Source of the DNA: Litoditis marina
Taxonomy: Eukaryota; Nematoda; Chromadorea; Rhabditida; Rhabditidae
Length of the DNA: 64,000 nt
Direction of reading: 5' to 3'
Assembly (NCBI GenBank): GCA_964036275.1
Contig: OZ038433.1
Location: 16,808,257-16,872,256 of the forward strand
The translations under genes and the position numbers were made by a program. A model generated the notes under the pieces. It was not told the DNA's origin, ran no database searches, and was given only the letters and a program-made list of their open reading frames with translations. Positions within the stretch are counted from its first letter, which is position 1, and each line of letters begins with the position of its first letter. Positions 10,451 through 24,300 of this stretch are shown here, piece after piece.

Positions 10451-13400
10451 CACGATTGGACGATTTTGGTATTTTCGCGATAGTCTGGCAACGATCGTTT
10501 TTGAGTTACTCATCTACCGTACCCAGAATGAAAAACCACTGAATATTTCTGGATAAATGATATCAGTGACTTGTTGGAAACATTTTGAAACCAAATTTGA
10601 CTTCATATGTTACGATTGGACGATTTTGGTATTTTCGCGATCGTCTGGCAACGATCGTTTTCCAGTTTCCCATCTACCGTACCCAGAATGAAAAACCTCT
10701 AAATATTTTTGGATAAATGATATCAGTGACTTGTTAGAAACATTTTGAAACCAAATTTGACTTCATATGTTACGATTGGACGATTTTGGTATTTTCGCGA
10801 TCGTGGCAACGATCGTTTTCGAGTTTCTCATCTACCGTACCTAGATTGGAAAACCTTGAAATATTTTTGGATAAATGATATCAGTGATTTGTTAGGAACA
10901 TTTTGAAACCAAATTTGACTTCATATGTTACGATTGGACGATTTTGGTATTTTCGCGATAGTCTGGCAACGATCGTTTTTGAGTTTCTCATCTACCGTAC
11001 CCAGAATGAAAAACCACTGAATATTTCTGGATAAATGATATCAGTGACTTGTTAGAAACATTTTGAAACCAAATTTGACTTCATATGTTACGATTGGACG
11101 ATTTTGGTATTTTCGCGATCGTCTGGCAACGATCGTTTTCCAGTTTCCCATCTACCGTACCCAGAATGAAAAACCTCTAAATATTTTTGGATAAATGATA
11201 TCAGTGACTTGTTAGAAACATTTTGAAACCAAATTTGACTTCATATGTTACGATTGGACGATTTTGGTATTTTCGCGATCGTGGCAACGATCGTTTTCGA
11301 GTTTCTCATCTACCGTACCTAGATTGGAAAACCTTGAAATATTTTTGGATAAATGATATCAGTGATTTGTTAGGAACATTTTGAAACCAAATTTGACTTC
11401 ATATGTTACGATTGGACGATTTTGGTATTTTCGCGATAGTCTGGCAACGATCGTTTTTGAGTTTCTCATCTACCGTACCCAGAATGAAAAACCACTGAAT
11501 ATTTCTGGATAAATGATATCAGTGACTTGTTGGAAACATTTTGAAACCAAATTTGACTTCATATGTTACGATTGGACGATTTTGGTATTTTCGCGATCGT
11601 CTGGCAACGATCGTTTTCCAGTTTCTCATCTACCGTACCCAGAATGAAAAATCTCTAAATTTTTATGGATAAATGATATCAGTGACTTGTTAGAAACATT
11701 TTGAAACCAAATTTGACTCCATATGTCACGATTGGACGATTTTGGTATTTTCGCGATAGTCTGGCAACGATCGTTTTTGAGTTTCTCATCTACCGTACCC
11801 AGAATGAAAAACCACTGAATATTTCTGGATAAATGATATCAGTGACTTGTTGGAAACATTTTGAAACCAAATTTGACTTCATATGTTACGATTGGACGAT
11901 TTTGGTATTTTCGCGATCGTCTGGCAACGATCGTTTTCCAGTTTCCCATCTACCGTACCCAGAATGAAAAACCTCTAAATATTTTTGGATAAATGATATC
12001 AGTGACTTGTTAGAAACATTTTGAAACCAAATTTGACTTCATATGTTACGATTGGACGATTTTGGTATTTTCGCGATCGTGGCAACGATCGTTTTCGAGT
12101 TTCTCATCTACCGTACCTAGATTGGAAAACCTTGAAATATTTTTGGATAAATGATATCAGTGATTTGTTAGGAACATTTTGAAACCAAATTTGACTTCAT
12201 ATGTTACGATTGGACGATTTTGGTATTTTCGCGATAGTCTGGCAACGATCGTTTTTGAGTTTCTCATCTACCGTACCCAGAATGAAAAACCACTGAATAT
12301 TTCTGGATAAATGATATCAGTGACTTGTTGGAAACATTTTGAAACCAAATTTGACTTCATATGTTACGATTGGACGATTTTGGTATTTTCGCGATCGTCT
12401 GGCAACGATCGTTTTCCAGTTTCCCATCTACCGTACCCAGAATGAAAAACCTCTAAATATTTTTAGATAAATTATATCAGTGACTTGTTAGAAACATTTT
12501 GAAACCAAATTTGACTTCATATGTTACGATTGGACGATTTTGGTATTTTCGCGATCGTGGCAACGATCGTTTTCGAGTTTCTCATCTACCGTACCTAGAT
12601 TGGAAAACCTTGAAATATTTTTGGATAAATGATATCAGTGATTTGTTAGGAACATTTTGAAACCAAATTTGACTTCATATGTTACGATTGGACGATTTTG
12701 GTATTTTCGCGATCGTCTGGCAACGATCGTTTTCCAGTCTCCCATCTACCGTACCCAGAATGAAAAACCTCTAAATATTTTTGGATAAATGATATCAGTG
12801 ACTTGTTACAAACATTTTGAAACCAAATTTGACTTCATATGTTACGATTGGACGATTTTGGTATTTTCGCGATCGTCTGGCAACGATCGTTTTCCAGTTT
12901 CTCATCCACCGTACCCAGAATGAAAAACCTCGACATATTTTTGGATAAATGATATCAGTGACTTGTTAGGAACATTTTGAAACCAAATTTGACTTCATAT
13001 ATTACGATTGGACGATTTTGGTATTTTCGCGATCGTCTGGCAACGATCGTTTTCCAGTTTCTCATCCACCGTACCTAGAATGAAAAACCTCGACATATTT
13101 TTGGATAAATGATATCAGTGATTTGTTAGGAACATTTTGAAACCAAATTTGACTTCATATGTTACGATTGGACGATTTTGGTATTTTCGCGATCGTCTGG
13201 CAACGATCGTTTTTGAGTTTCTCATCCACCGTACCCAGAATGAAAAACCTCGACATATTTTTGGATAAATGATATCAGTGACTTGTGAGGAACATTTTGA
13301 AACCAAATTTGACTTCATATGTTACGATTGGACGATTTTGGTATTTTCGCGATCGTCTGGCAACGATCGTTTTCCAGTTTCTCATCCACCGTACCTAGAA

Positions 13401-15361
13401 TGAAAAACCTCGACATATTTTTGGATAAATGATATCAGTGACTTGTTAGGAACATTTTGAAACCAAATTTGACTTCATATGTTACGATTGGACGATTTTG
13501 GTATTTTCGCGATCGTCTGGCAACGATCGTTTTCCAGTTTCTCATCCACCGTACCCAGAATGAAAAACCTCGAAATATTTTTGGATAAATGATATCAGTG
13601 ACTTGTTGGGAACCTTTTGAAACCAAATTTGACTCCATATGTTACGATTGGACGATTTTGGTATTTTCGCGATCGTCTGGCAACGATCGTTTTTGAGTTT
13701 CTCATCCACCGTACCCAGAATGAAAAACCCCTAAATATTTTCGGATAAATGATATCAGTGACTTGTTAGGAACATGCTGAAACCAAATTTGGCTTCATAT
13801 GTTACGATTGGACGATTTTGATATTTTCGCGATAGTCTGGCAACGATCGTTTTTGAGTTTCTCATCTACCGTACCCAGAATGAAAAACCTCTGAATGTTC
13901 CTGGATAAATGATATCAAGGACTTGTTAGGAACATTTTGAAACCAAATTTGACTCCATATGTTACGATTGGACGATTTTGGTATTTTCGCGATCGTCTGG
14001 CAACGATCGTTTTCCAGTTTCTCATCCACCGTACCCAGAATGAAAAACCTCGAAATATTTTTGGATAAATGATATCAGTGACTTGTTGGGAACCTTTTGA
14101 AACCAAATTTGACTCCATATGTCAACGATTGGACGATTTTGGTATTTTCGCGATCGTCTGGCAACGATCGTTTTCCAGTTTCTCATCTACCGTACCCAGA
14201 ATGAAAAATCTCTAAATTTTTATGGATAAATGATATCAGTGACTTGTTAGAAACATTTTGAAACCAAATTTGACTCCATATGTTACGATTGGACGATTTT
14301 GGTATTTTCGCGATCGTCTGGCAACGGTCGTTTTCGAGTTTCTCATCTACCGTACCTAGATTGAAAAACCTCGACATATTTTTGGATAAATGATATCAGT
14401 GACTTGTTAGGAACATTTTGAAACCAAATTTGACTTCATATGATTGGACGATTTTGGTATTTTCGCGATCGTCTGGCAACGATCGTTTTCCAGTTTCTCA
14501 TCTACCGTACCCAGAATGAAAAATCTCTAAATTTTTATGGATAAATGATATCAGTGACTTGTTAGAAACATTTTGAAACCAAATTTGACTCCATATGTTA
14601 CGATTGGACGATTTTGGTATTTTCGCGATCGTCTGGCAACGATCGTTTTTGAGTTTCTCATCCACCGTACCCAGAATGAAAAACCCCTAAATATTTTCGG
14701 ATAAATTATATCAGTGACTTGTTAGGAACATGTTGAAACCAAATTTGGCTTCATATGTTACGATTGGACGATTTTGATATTTTCGCGATAGTCTGGCAAC
14801 GATCGTGTTTGAGTTTCTCATCTACCGTACCCAGAATGAAAAACCTCTGAATGTTCCTGGATAAATGATATCAAGGACTTGTTAGGAACATTTTGAAACC
14901 AAATTTGACTCCATATGTTACGATTGGACGATTTTGGTATTTTCGCGATCGTCTGGCAACGATCGTTTTCCAGTTTCTCATCCACCGTACCCAGAATGAA
15001 AAACCTCGAAATATTTTTGGATAAATGATATCAGTGACTTGTTGGGAACCTTTTGAAACCAAATTTGACTCCATATGTCAACGATTGGACGATTTTGGTA
15101 TTTTCGCGATCGTCTGGCAACGGTCGTTTTCGAGTTTCTCATCTACCGTACCTAGATTGAAAAACCTCGACATATTTTTGGATAAATGATATCAGTGACT
15201 TGTTAGGAACATTTTGAAACCAAATTTGACTTCATATGTTACGATTGGACGATTTTGGTATTTTCGCGATCGTCTGGCAACGATCGTTTTCCAGTTTCTC
15301 ATCTACCGTACCCAGAATGAAAAATCTCTAAATTTTTATGGATAAATGATATCAGTGACTT

Positions 15362-18300
15362 GTTAGAAACATTTTGAAACCAAATTTGACTCCATATGTC
15401 ACGATTGGACGATTTTGGTATTTTCGCGATAGTCTGGCAACGATCGTTTTTGAGTTTCTCATCTACCGTACCCAGAATGAAAAACCACTGAATATTTCTG
15501 GATAAATGATATCAGTGACTTGTTGGAAACATTTTGAAACCAAATTTGACTTCATATGTTACGATTGGACGATTTTGGTATTTTCGCGATCGTCTGGCAA
15601 CGATCGTTTTCCAGTTTCCCATCTACCGTACCCAGAATGAAAAACCTCTAAATATTTTTGGATAAATGATATCAGTGACTTGTTAGAAACATTTTGAAAC
15701 CAAATTTGACTTCATATGTTACGATTGGACGATTTTGGTATTTTCGCGATCGTGGCAACGATCGTTTTCGAGTTTCTCATCTACCGTACCTAGATTGGAA
15801 AACCTTGAAATATTTTTGGATAAATGATATCAGTGATTTGTTAGGAACATTTTGAAACCAAATTTGACTTCATATGTTACGATTGGACGATTTTGGTATT
15901 TTCGCGATCGTCTGGCAACGATCGTTTTCCAGTCTCCCATCTACCGTACCCAGAATGAAAAACCTCTAAATATTTTTGGATAAATGATATCAGTGACTTG
16001 TTACAAACATTTTGAAACCAAATTTGACTTCATATGTTACGATTGGACGATTTTGGTATTTTCGCGATCGTCTGGCAACGATCGTTTTCCAGTTTCTCAT
16101 CCACCGTACCCAGAATGAAAAACCTCGACATATTTTTGGATAAATGATATCAGTGACTTGTTAGGAACATTTTGAAACCAAATTTGACTTCATATATTAC
16201 GATTGGACGATTTTGGTATTTTCGCGATCGTCTGGCAACGATCGTTTTCCAGTTTCTCATCCACCGTACCTAGAATGAAAAACCTCGACATATTTTTGGA
16301 TAAATGATATCAGTGATTTGTTAGGAACATTTTGAAACCAAATTTGACTTCATATGTTACGATTGGACGATTTTGGTATTTTCGCGATCGTCTGGCAACG
16401 ATCGTTTTCCAGTTTCTCATCCACCGTACCCAGAATGAAAAACCTCGAAATATTTTTGGATAAATGATATCAGTGACTTGTTGGGAACATTTTGAAACCA
16501 AATTTGACTTCATATATTACGATATGACGATTTTGGTATTTTCGCGATCGTCTGGCAACGATCGTTTTCCAGTTTCTCATCCACCGTACCCAGAATGAAA
16601 AACCTCGAAATATTTTTGGATAAATGATATCAGTGACTTGTTGGAAACCTTTTGAAACCAAATTTGACTCCATATGTCACGATTGGACGATTTTGGTATT
16701 TTCGCGATCGTCTGGCAACGATCGTTTTCGAGTTTCTCATCTACCGTACCTAGATTGAAAAACCTCGACATATTTTTGGATAAATGATATCAGTGACTTG
16801 TTAGGAACATTTTGAAACCAAATTTGACTTCATATGTTACGATTGGACGATTTTGGTATTTTCGCGATCGTCTGGCAACGATCGTTTTCGAGTTTCTCAT
16901 CTACCGTACCTAGATTGGAAAACCTTGAAATATTTTTGGATAAATGATATCAGTGATTTGTTAGGAACATTTTGAAACCAAATTTGACTTCATATGTTAC
17001 GATTGGACGATTTTGGCATTTTCGCGATCGTCTGGCAACGATCGTTTTCCAGTCTCCCATCTACCGTACCCAGAATGAAAAACCTCTAAATATTTTTGGA
17101 TAAATGATATCAGTGACTTGTTAGAAACATTTTGAAACCAAATTTGACTTCATATGTTACGATTGGACGATTTTGGTATTTTCGCGATCGTCTGGCAACG
17201 ATCGTTTTCCAGTTTCTCATCCACCGTACCCAGAATGAAAAACCTCGACATATTTTTGGATAAATGATATCAGTGACTTGTTAGGAACATTTTGAAACCA
17301 AATTTGACTTCATATATTACGATTGGACGATTTTGGTATTTTCGCGATCGTCTGGCAACGATCGTTTTCCAGTTTCTCATCCACCGTACCTAGAATGAAA
17401 AACCTCGACATATTTTTGGATAAATGATATCAGTGACTTGTTAGGAACATTTTGAAACCAAATTTGACTTCATATGTTACGATTGGACGATTTTGGTATT
17501 TTCGCGATCGTCTGGCAACGATCGTTTTTGAGTTTCTCATCTACCGTACCCAGAATGAAAAACCACTGAATATTTCTGGATAAATGATATCAGTGACTTG
17601 TTGGAAACATTTTGAAACCAAATTCGACTCCATATGTCACGATTGGCCGATTTTGGTATTTTCGCGATCGTCTGGCAACGATCGTTTTTGAGTTTCTCAT
17701 CTACCGTACCTAGATCGAAAAACCTCGACATACTTTTGGATAAATGATATCAGTGACTTGTTAGGAACATTTTGAAACCAAATTTGACTTCATATGTTAC
17801 GATTGGACGATTTTGGTATTTTCGCGATCGTCTGGCAACGATCGTTTTCCAGTTTCCCATCTACCGTACCCAGAATGAAAAACCTCTAAATATTTTTGGA
17901 TAAATGATATCAGTGACTTGTTAGAAACATTTTGAAACCAAATTTGACTTCATATGTTACGATTGGACGATTTTGGTATTTTCGCGATCGTCTGGCAACG
18001 ATCGTTTTCGAGTTTCTCATCTACCGTACCTAGATTGGAAAACCTTGAAATATTTTTGGATAAATGATATCAGTGATTTGTTAGGAACATTTTGAAACCA
18101 AATTTGACTTCATATGTTACGATTGGACGATTTTGGTATTTTCGCGATCGTCTGGCAACGATCGTTTTCCAGTTTCTCATCCACCGTACCCAGAATGAAA
18201 AACCTCGACATATTTTTGGATAAATGATATCAGTGACTTGTTAGGAACATTTTGAAACCAAATTTGACTTCATATATTACGATTGGACGATTTTGGTATT

Positions 18301-21300
18301 TTCGCGATCGTCTGGCAACGATCGTTTTCCAGTTTCTCATCCACCGTACCTAGAATGAAAAACCTCGACATATTTTTGGATAAATGATATCAGTGACTTG
18401 TTAGAAACATTTTGAAACCTAATTTGACTTCATATGTTACGATTGGACGATTTTGGTATTTTCGCGATCGTCTGGCAACGATCGTTTTCCAGTTTCTCAT
18501 CCACCGTACCCAGAATGAAAAACCTCGAAATATTTTTGGATAAATGATATCAGTGACTTGTTGGGAACCTTTTGAAACCAAATTTGACTCCATATGTCAC
18601 GATTGGACGATTTTGGTATTTTCGCGATCGTCTGGCAACGATCGTTTTCCAGTTTCTCATCTACCGTACCCAGAATGAAAAACCTCGACATATTTTTCAT
18701 GTTGAAACCAAATTTGACTTCATATGTTACGATTGGACGATTTTGGTATTTTCGCGATCGTCTGGCAACGATCGTTTTCCAGTTTCTCATTCACCGTACC
18801 TAGAATGAAAAACCTCGAAATATTTTCGGACAAATGACATCAGTGACTTGTTAGGAACATTTTGAAACCAAATTTGACTTCATATGTCACGATTGGACGA
18901 TTTTGGTATTTTCGCAATCGTCTGGCAACGATCGTTTTCCAGTTTCTCATCTACCGTACCCAGAATGAAAAACCTCCAAATATTTTCGGATAAATGATAT
19001 CAGTGACTTGTTAGGAACATTTTGAAACCAAATTTGACTTCATATGTTACGATTGGACGATTTTGGTATTTTCGCGATCGTCTGGCAATTGAGTTTCTCA
19101 TCTACCGTACCCAGAATGAAAAACCTCTGAATATTTCTGGATAAATGATATCAGTGACTTGTTAGGGAACATTTTGAAACCAAATTTGTCTTCATATGTC
19201 ACGATTGGACGATTTTGGTATTTTCGCGATCGTCTGGCAACGATCGTTTTCCTGTTTCTCTTCTACCGTACCCAGAATGAAAAACCTCTGAATATTTTTG
19301 GATAAATGTTATCAGTGACTTGTTAAAAACATTTTGAAACCAAATTTGACTTCATATGTTACGATTGGACGATTTTGGTATTTTCGCGATTGTCTGGCAA
19401 CGATCGTTTTCCAGTTTCTCATCCACCGTACCTAGAATGAAAAACCTCGACATATTTTTGGATAAATGATATCAGTGACTTGTTAGAAACATTTTGAAAC
19501 CAAATTTGACTTCATATGTTACGATTGGACGATTTTGGTATTTTCGCGATCGTCTGGCAACGATCGTTTTCCAGTTTCTCATCCACCGTACCCAGAATGA
19601 AAAACCTCGAAATATTTTTGGATAAATGATATCAGTGACTTGTTGGGAACCTTTTGAAACCAAATTTGACTCCATATGTTACGATTGGACGATTTTGGTA
19701 TTTTCGCAATCGTCTGGCAACGATCGTTTTCCAGTTTCTCATCTACCGTACCCAGAATGAAAAACCTCTAAATATTTTCGGATAAATGATATCAGTGACT
19801 TGTTAGGAACATTTTGAAACCAAATTTGACTTCATATGTTACGATTGGACGATTTTGGTATTTTCGCGATCGTCTGGCAATTGAGTTTCTCATCTACCGT
19901 ACCCAGAATGAAAAACCTCTGAATATTTCTGGATAAATGATATCAGTGACTTGTTAGGGAACATTTTGAAACCAAATTTGTCTTCATATGTCACGATTGG
20001 ACGATTTTGGTATTTTCGCGATCGTCTGGCAACGATCGTTTTCCAGTTTCTCTTCTACCGTACCCAGAATGAAAAACCTCTGAATATTTTTGGATAAATG
20101 TTATCAGTGACTTGTTATAAACATTTTGAAACCAAATTTGACTTCATATGTTACGATTGGACGATTTTGGTATTTTCGCGATTGTCTGGCAACGATCGTT
20201 TTCCAGTTTCTGATCCACCGTACCTAGAATGAAAAACCTCGACATATTTTTGGATAAATGATATCAGTGACTTGTTAGAAACATTTTGAAACCAAATTTG
20301 ACTTCATATGTTACGATTGGACGATTTTGGTATTTTCGCGATCGTCTGGCAACGATCGTTTTCCAGTTTCTCTTCTACCGTACCCAGAATAAAAAACCCC
20401 TAAATATTTTTGGATAATTGATATCAGTGATCTGTTAGGAACATTTTGAAACCAAATTTGACTTCTAATGTTACGATTGGACGATTTTGGTATTTTCGCG
20501 ATCGTCTGGCAACGATCGTTTTCCAGTTTCTCTTCTACCGTACCCAGAATGAAAAACCTCTGAATATTTTTGGATAAATGTTATCAGTGACTTGTTAAAA
20601 ACATTTTGAAACCAAATTTGACTTCATATGTTACGATTGGACGATTTTGGTATTTTCGCGATTGTCTGGCAACGATCGTTTTCCAGTTTCTCATCCACCG
20701 TACCTAGAATGAAAAACCTCGACATATTTTTGGATAAATGATATCAGTGACTTGTTAGAAACATTTTGAAACCAAATTTGACTTCATATGTTACGATTGG
20801 ACGATTTTGGTATTTTCGCGATCGTCTGGCAACGATCGTTTTCCAGTTTCTCTTCTACCGTACCCAGAATAAAAAACCCCTAAATATTTTTGGATAATTG
20901 ATATCAGTGATCTGTTAGGAAGATTTTGAAACCAAATTTGACTTCTAATGTTACGATTGGACGATTTTGGTATTTTCGCGATCGTCTGGCAACGATCGTT
21001 TTCGAGTTTCTCATCTACCGTACCTAGATTGAAAAACCTCGACATATTTTTGGATAAATGATATCAGTGACTTGTTAGGAACATTTTGAAACCAAATTTG
21101 ACTTCATATATTACGATTGGACGATTTTGGTATTTTCGCGATCGTCTGGCAACGATCGTTTTCCAGTTTCTCATCCACCGTACCCAGAATGAAAAACCTT
21201 GAAATATTTTTGGATAAATGATATCAGTGATTTGTTAGGAACATTTTGAAACCAAATTTGACTCCATATGTCACGATTGGACGATTTTGGTATTTTCGCG

Positions 21301-24300
21301 ATAGTCTGGCAACGATCGTTTTTGAGTTTCTCATCTACCGTACCCAGAATGAAAAACCACTGAATATTTCTGGATAAATGATATCAGTGACTTGTTGGAA
21401 ACATTTTGAAACCAAATTTGACTTCATATGTTACGATTGGACGATTTTGGTATTTTCGCGATCGTCTGGCAACGATCGTTTTCCAGTTTCCCATCTACCG
21501 TACCCAGAATGAAAAACCTCTAAATATTTTTGGATAAATGATATCAGTGACTTGTTAGAAACATTTTGAAACCAAATTTGACTTCATATGTTACGATTGG
21601 ACGATTTTGGTATTTTCGCGATCGTGGCAACGATCGTTTTCGAGTTTCTCATCTACCGTACCTAGATTGGAAAACCTTGAAATATTTTTGGATAAATGAT
21701 ATCAGTGATTTGTTAGGAACATTTTGAAACCAAATTTGACTTCATATGTTACGATTGGACGATTTTGGTATTTTCGCGATCGTCTGGCAACGATCGTTTT
21801 CCAGTCTCCCATCTACCGTACCCAGAATGAAAAACCTCTAAATATTTTTGGATAAATGATATCAGTGACTTGTTACAAACATTTTGAAACCAAATTTGAC
21901 TTCATATGTTACGATTGGACGATTTTGGTATTTTCGCGATCGTCTGGCAACGATCGTTTTCCAGTTTCTCATCCACCGTACCCAGAATGAAAAACCTCGA
22001 CATATTTTTGGATAAATGATATCAGTGACTTGTTAGGAACATTTTGAAACCAAATTTGACTTCATATATTACGATTGGACGATTTTGGTATTTTCGCGAT
22101 CGTCTGGCAACGATCGTTTTCCAGTTTCTCATCCACCGTACCTAGAATGAAAAACCTCGACATATTTTTGGATAAATGATATCAGTGATTTGTTAGGAAC
22201 ATTTTGAAACCAAATTTGACTTCATATGTTACGATTGGACGATTTTGGTATTTTCGCGATCGTCTGGCAACGATCGTTTTCCAGTTTCTCATCCACCGTA
22301 CCCAGAATGAAAAACCTCGAAATATTTTTGGATAAATGATATCAGTGACTTGTTGGGAACATTTTGAAACCAAATTTGACTTCATATATTACGATATGAC
22401 GATTTTGGTATTTTCGCGATCGTCTGGCAACGATCGTTTTCCAGTTTCTCATCCACCGTACCCAGAATGAAAAACCTCGAAATATTTTTGGATAAATGAT
22501 ATCAGTGACTTGTTGGAAACCTTTTGAAACCAAATTTGACTCCATATGTCACGATTGGACGATTTTGGTATTTTCGCGATCGTCTGGCAACGATCGTTTT
22601 CGAGTTTCTCATCTACCGTACCTAGATTGAAAAACCTCGACATATTTTTGGATAAATGATATCAGTGACTTGTTAGGAACATTTTGAAACCAAATTTGAC
22701 TTCATATGTTACGATTGGACGATTTTGGTATTTTCGCGATCGTCTGGCAACGATCGTTTTCGAGTTTCTCATCTACCGTACCTAGATTGGAAAACCTTGA
22801 AATATTTTTGGATAAATGATATCAGTGATTTGTTAGGAACATTTTGAAACCAAATTTGACTTCATATGTTACGATTGGACGATTTTGGCATTTTCGCGAT
22901 CGTCTGGCAACGATCGTTTTCCAGTCTCCCATCTACCGTACCCAGAATGAAAAACCTCTAAATATTTTTGGATAAATGATATCAGTGACTTGTTAGAAAC
23001 ATTTTGAAACCAAATTTGACTTCATATGTTACGATTGGACGATTTTGGTATTTTCGCGATCGTCTGGCAACGATCGTTTTCCAGTTTCTCATCCACCGTA
23101 CCCAGAATGAAAAACCTCGACATATTTTTGGATAAATGATATCAGTGACTTGTTAGGAACATTTTGAAACCAAATTTGACTTCATATATTACGATTGGAC
23201 GATTTTGGTATTTTCGCGATCGTCTGGCAACGATCGTTTTCCAGTTTCTCATCCACCGTACCTAGAATGAAAAACCTCGACATATTTTTGGATAAATGAT
23301 ATCAGTGACTTGTTAGGAACATTTTGAAACCAAATTTGACTTCATATGTTACGATTGGACGATTTTGGTATTTTCGCGATCGTCTGGCAACGATCGTTTT
23401 TGAGTTTCTCATCTACCGTACCCAGAATGAAAAACCACTGAATATTTCTGGATAAATGATATCAGTGACTTGTTGGAAACATTTTGAAACCAAATTCGAC
23501 TCCATATGTCACGATTGGCCGATTTTGGTATTTTCGCGATCGTCTGGCAACGATCGTTTTTGAGTTTCTCATCTACCGTACCTAGATCGAAAAACCTCGA
23601 CATACTTTTGGATAAATGATATCAGTGACTTGTTAGGAACATTTTGAAACCAAATTTGACTTCATATGTTACGATTGGACGATTTTGGTATTTTCGCGAT
23701 CGTCTGGCAACGATCGTTTTCCAGTTTCCCATCTACCGTACCCAGAATGAAAAACCTCTAAATATTTTTGGATAAATGATATCAGTGACTTGTTAGAAAC
23801 ATTTTGAAACCAAATTTGACTTCATATGTTACGATTGGACGATTTTGGTATTTTCGCGATCGTCTGGCAACGATCGTTTTCGAGTTTCTCATCTACCGTA
23901 CCTAGATTGGAAAACCTTGAAATATTTTTGGATAAATGATATCAGTGATTTGTTAGGAACATTTTGAAACCAAATTTGACTTCATATGTTACGATTGGAC
24001 GATTTTGGTATTTTCGCGATCGTCTGGCAACGATCGTTTTCCAGTTTCTCATCCACCGTACCCAGAATGAAAAACCTCGACATATTTTTGGATAAATGAT
24101 ATCAGTGACTTGTTAGGAACATTTTGAAACCAAATTTGACTTCATATATTACGATTGGACGATTTTGGTATTTTCGCGATCGTCTGGCAACGATCGTTTT
24201 CCAGTTTCTCATCCACCGTACCTAGAATGAAAAACCTCGACATATTTTTGGATAAATGATATCAGTGACTTGTTAGAAACATTTTGAAACCTAATTTGAC

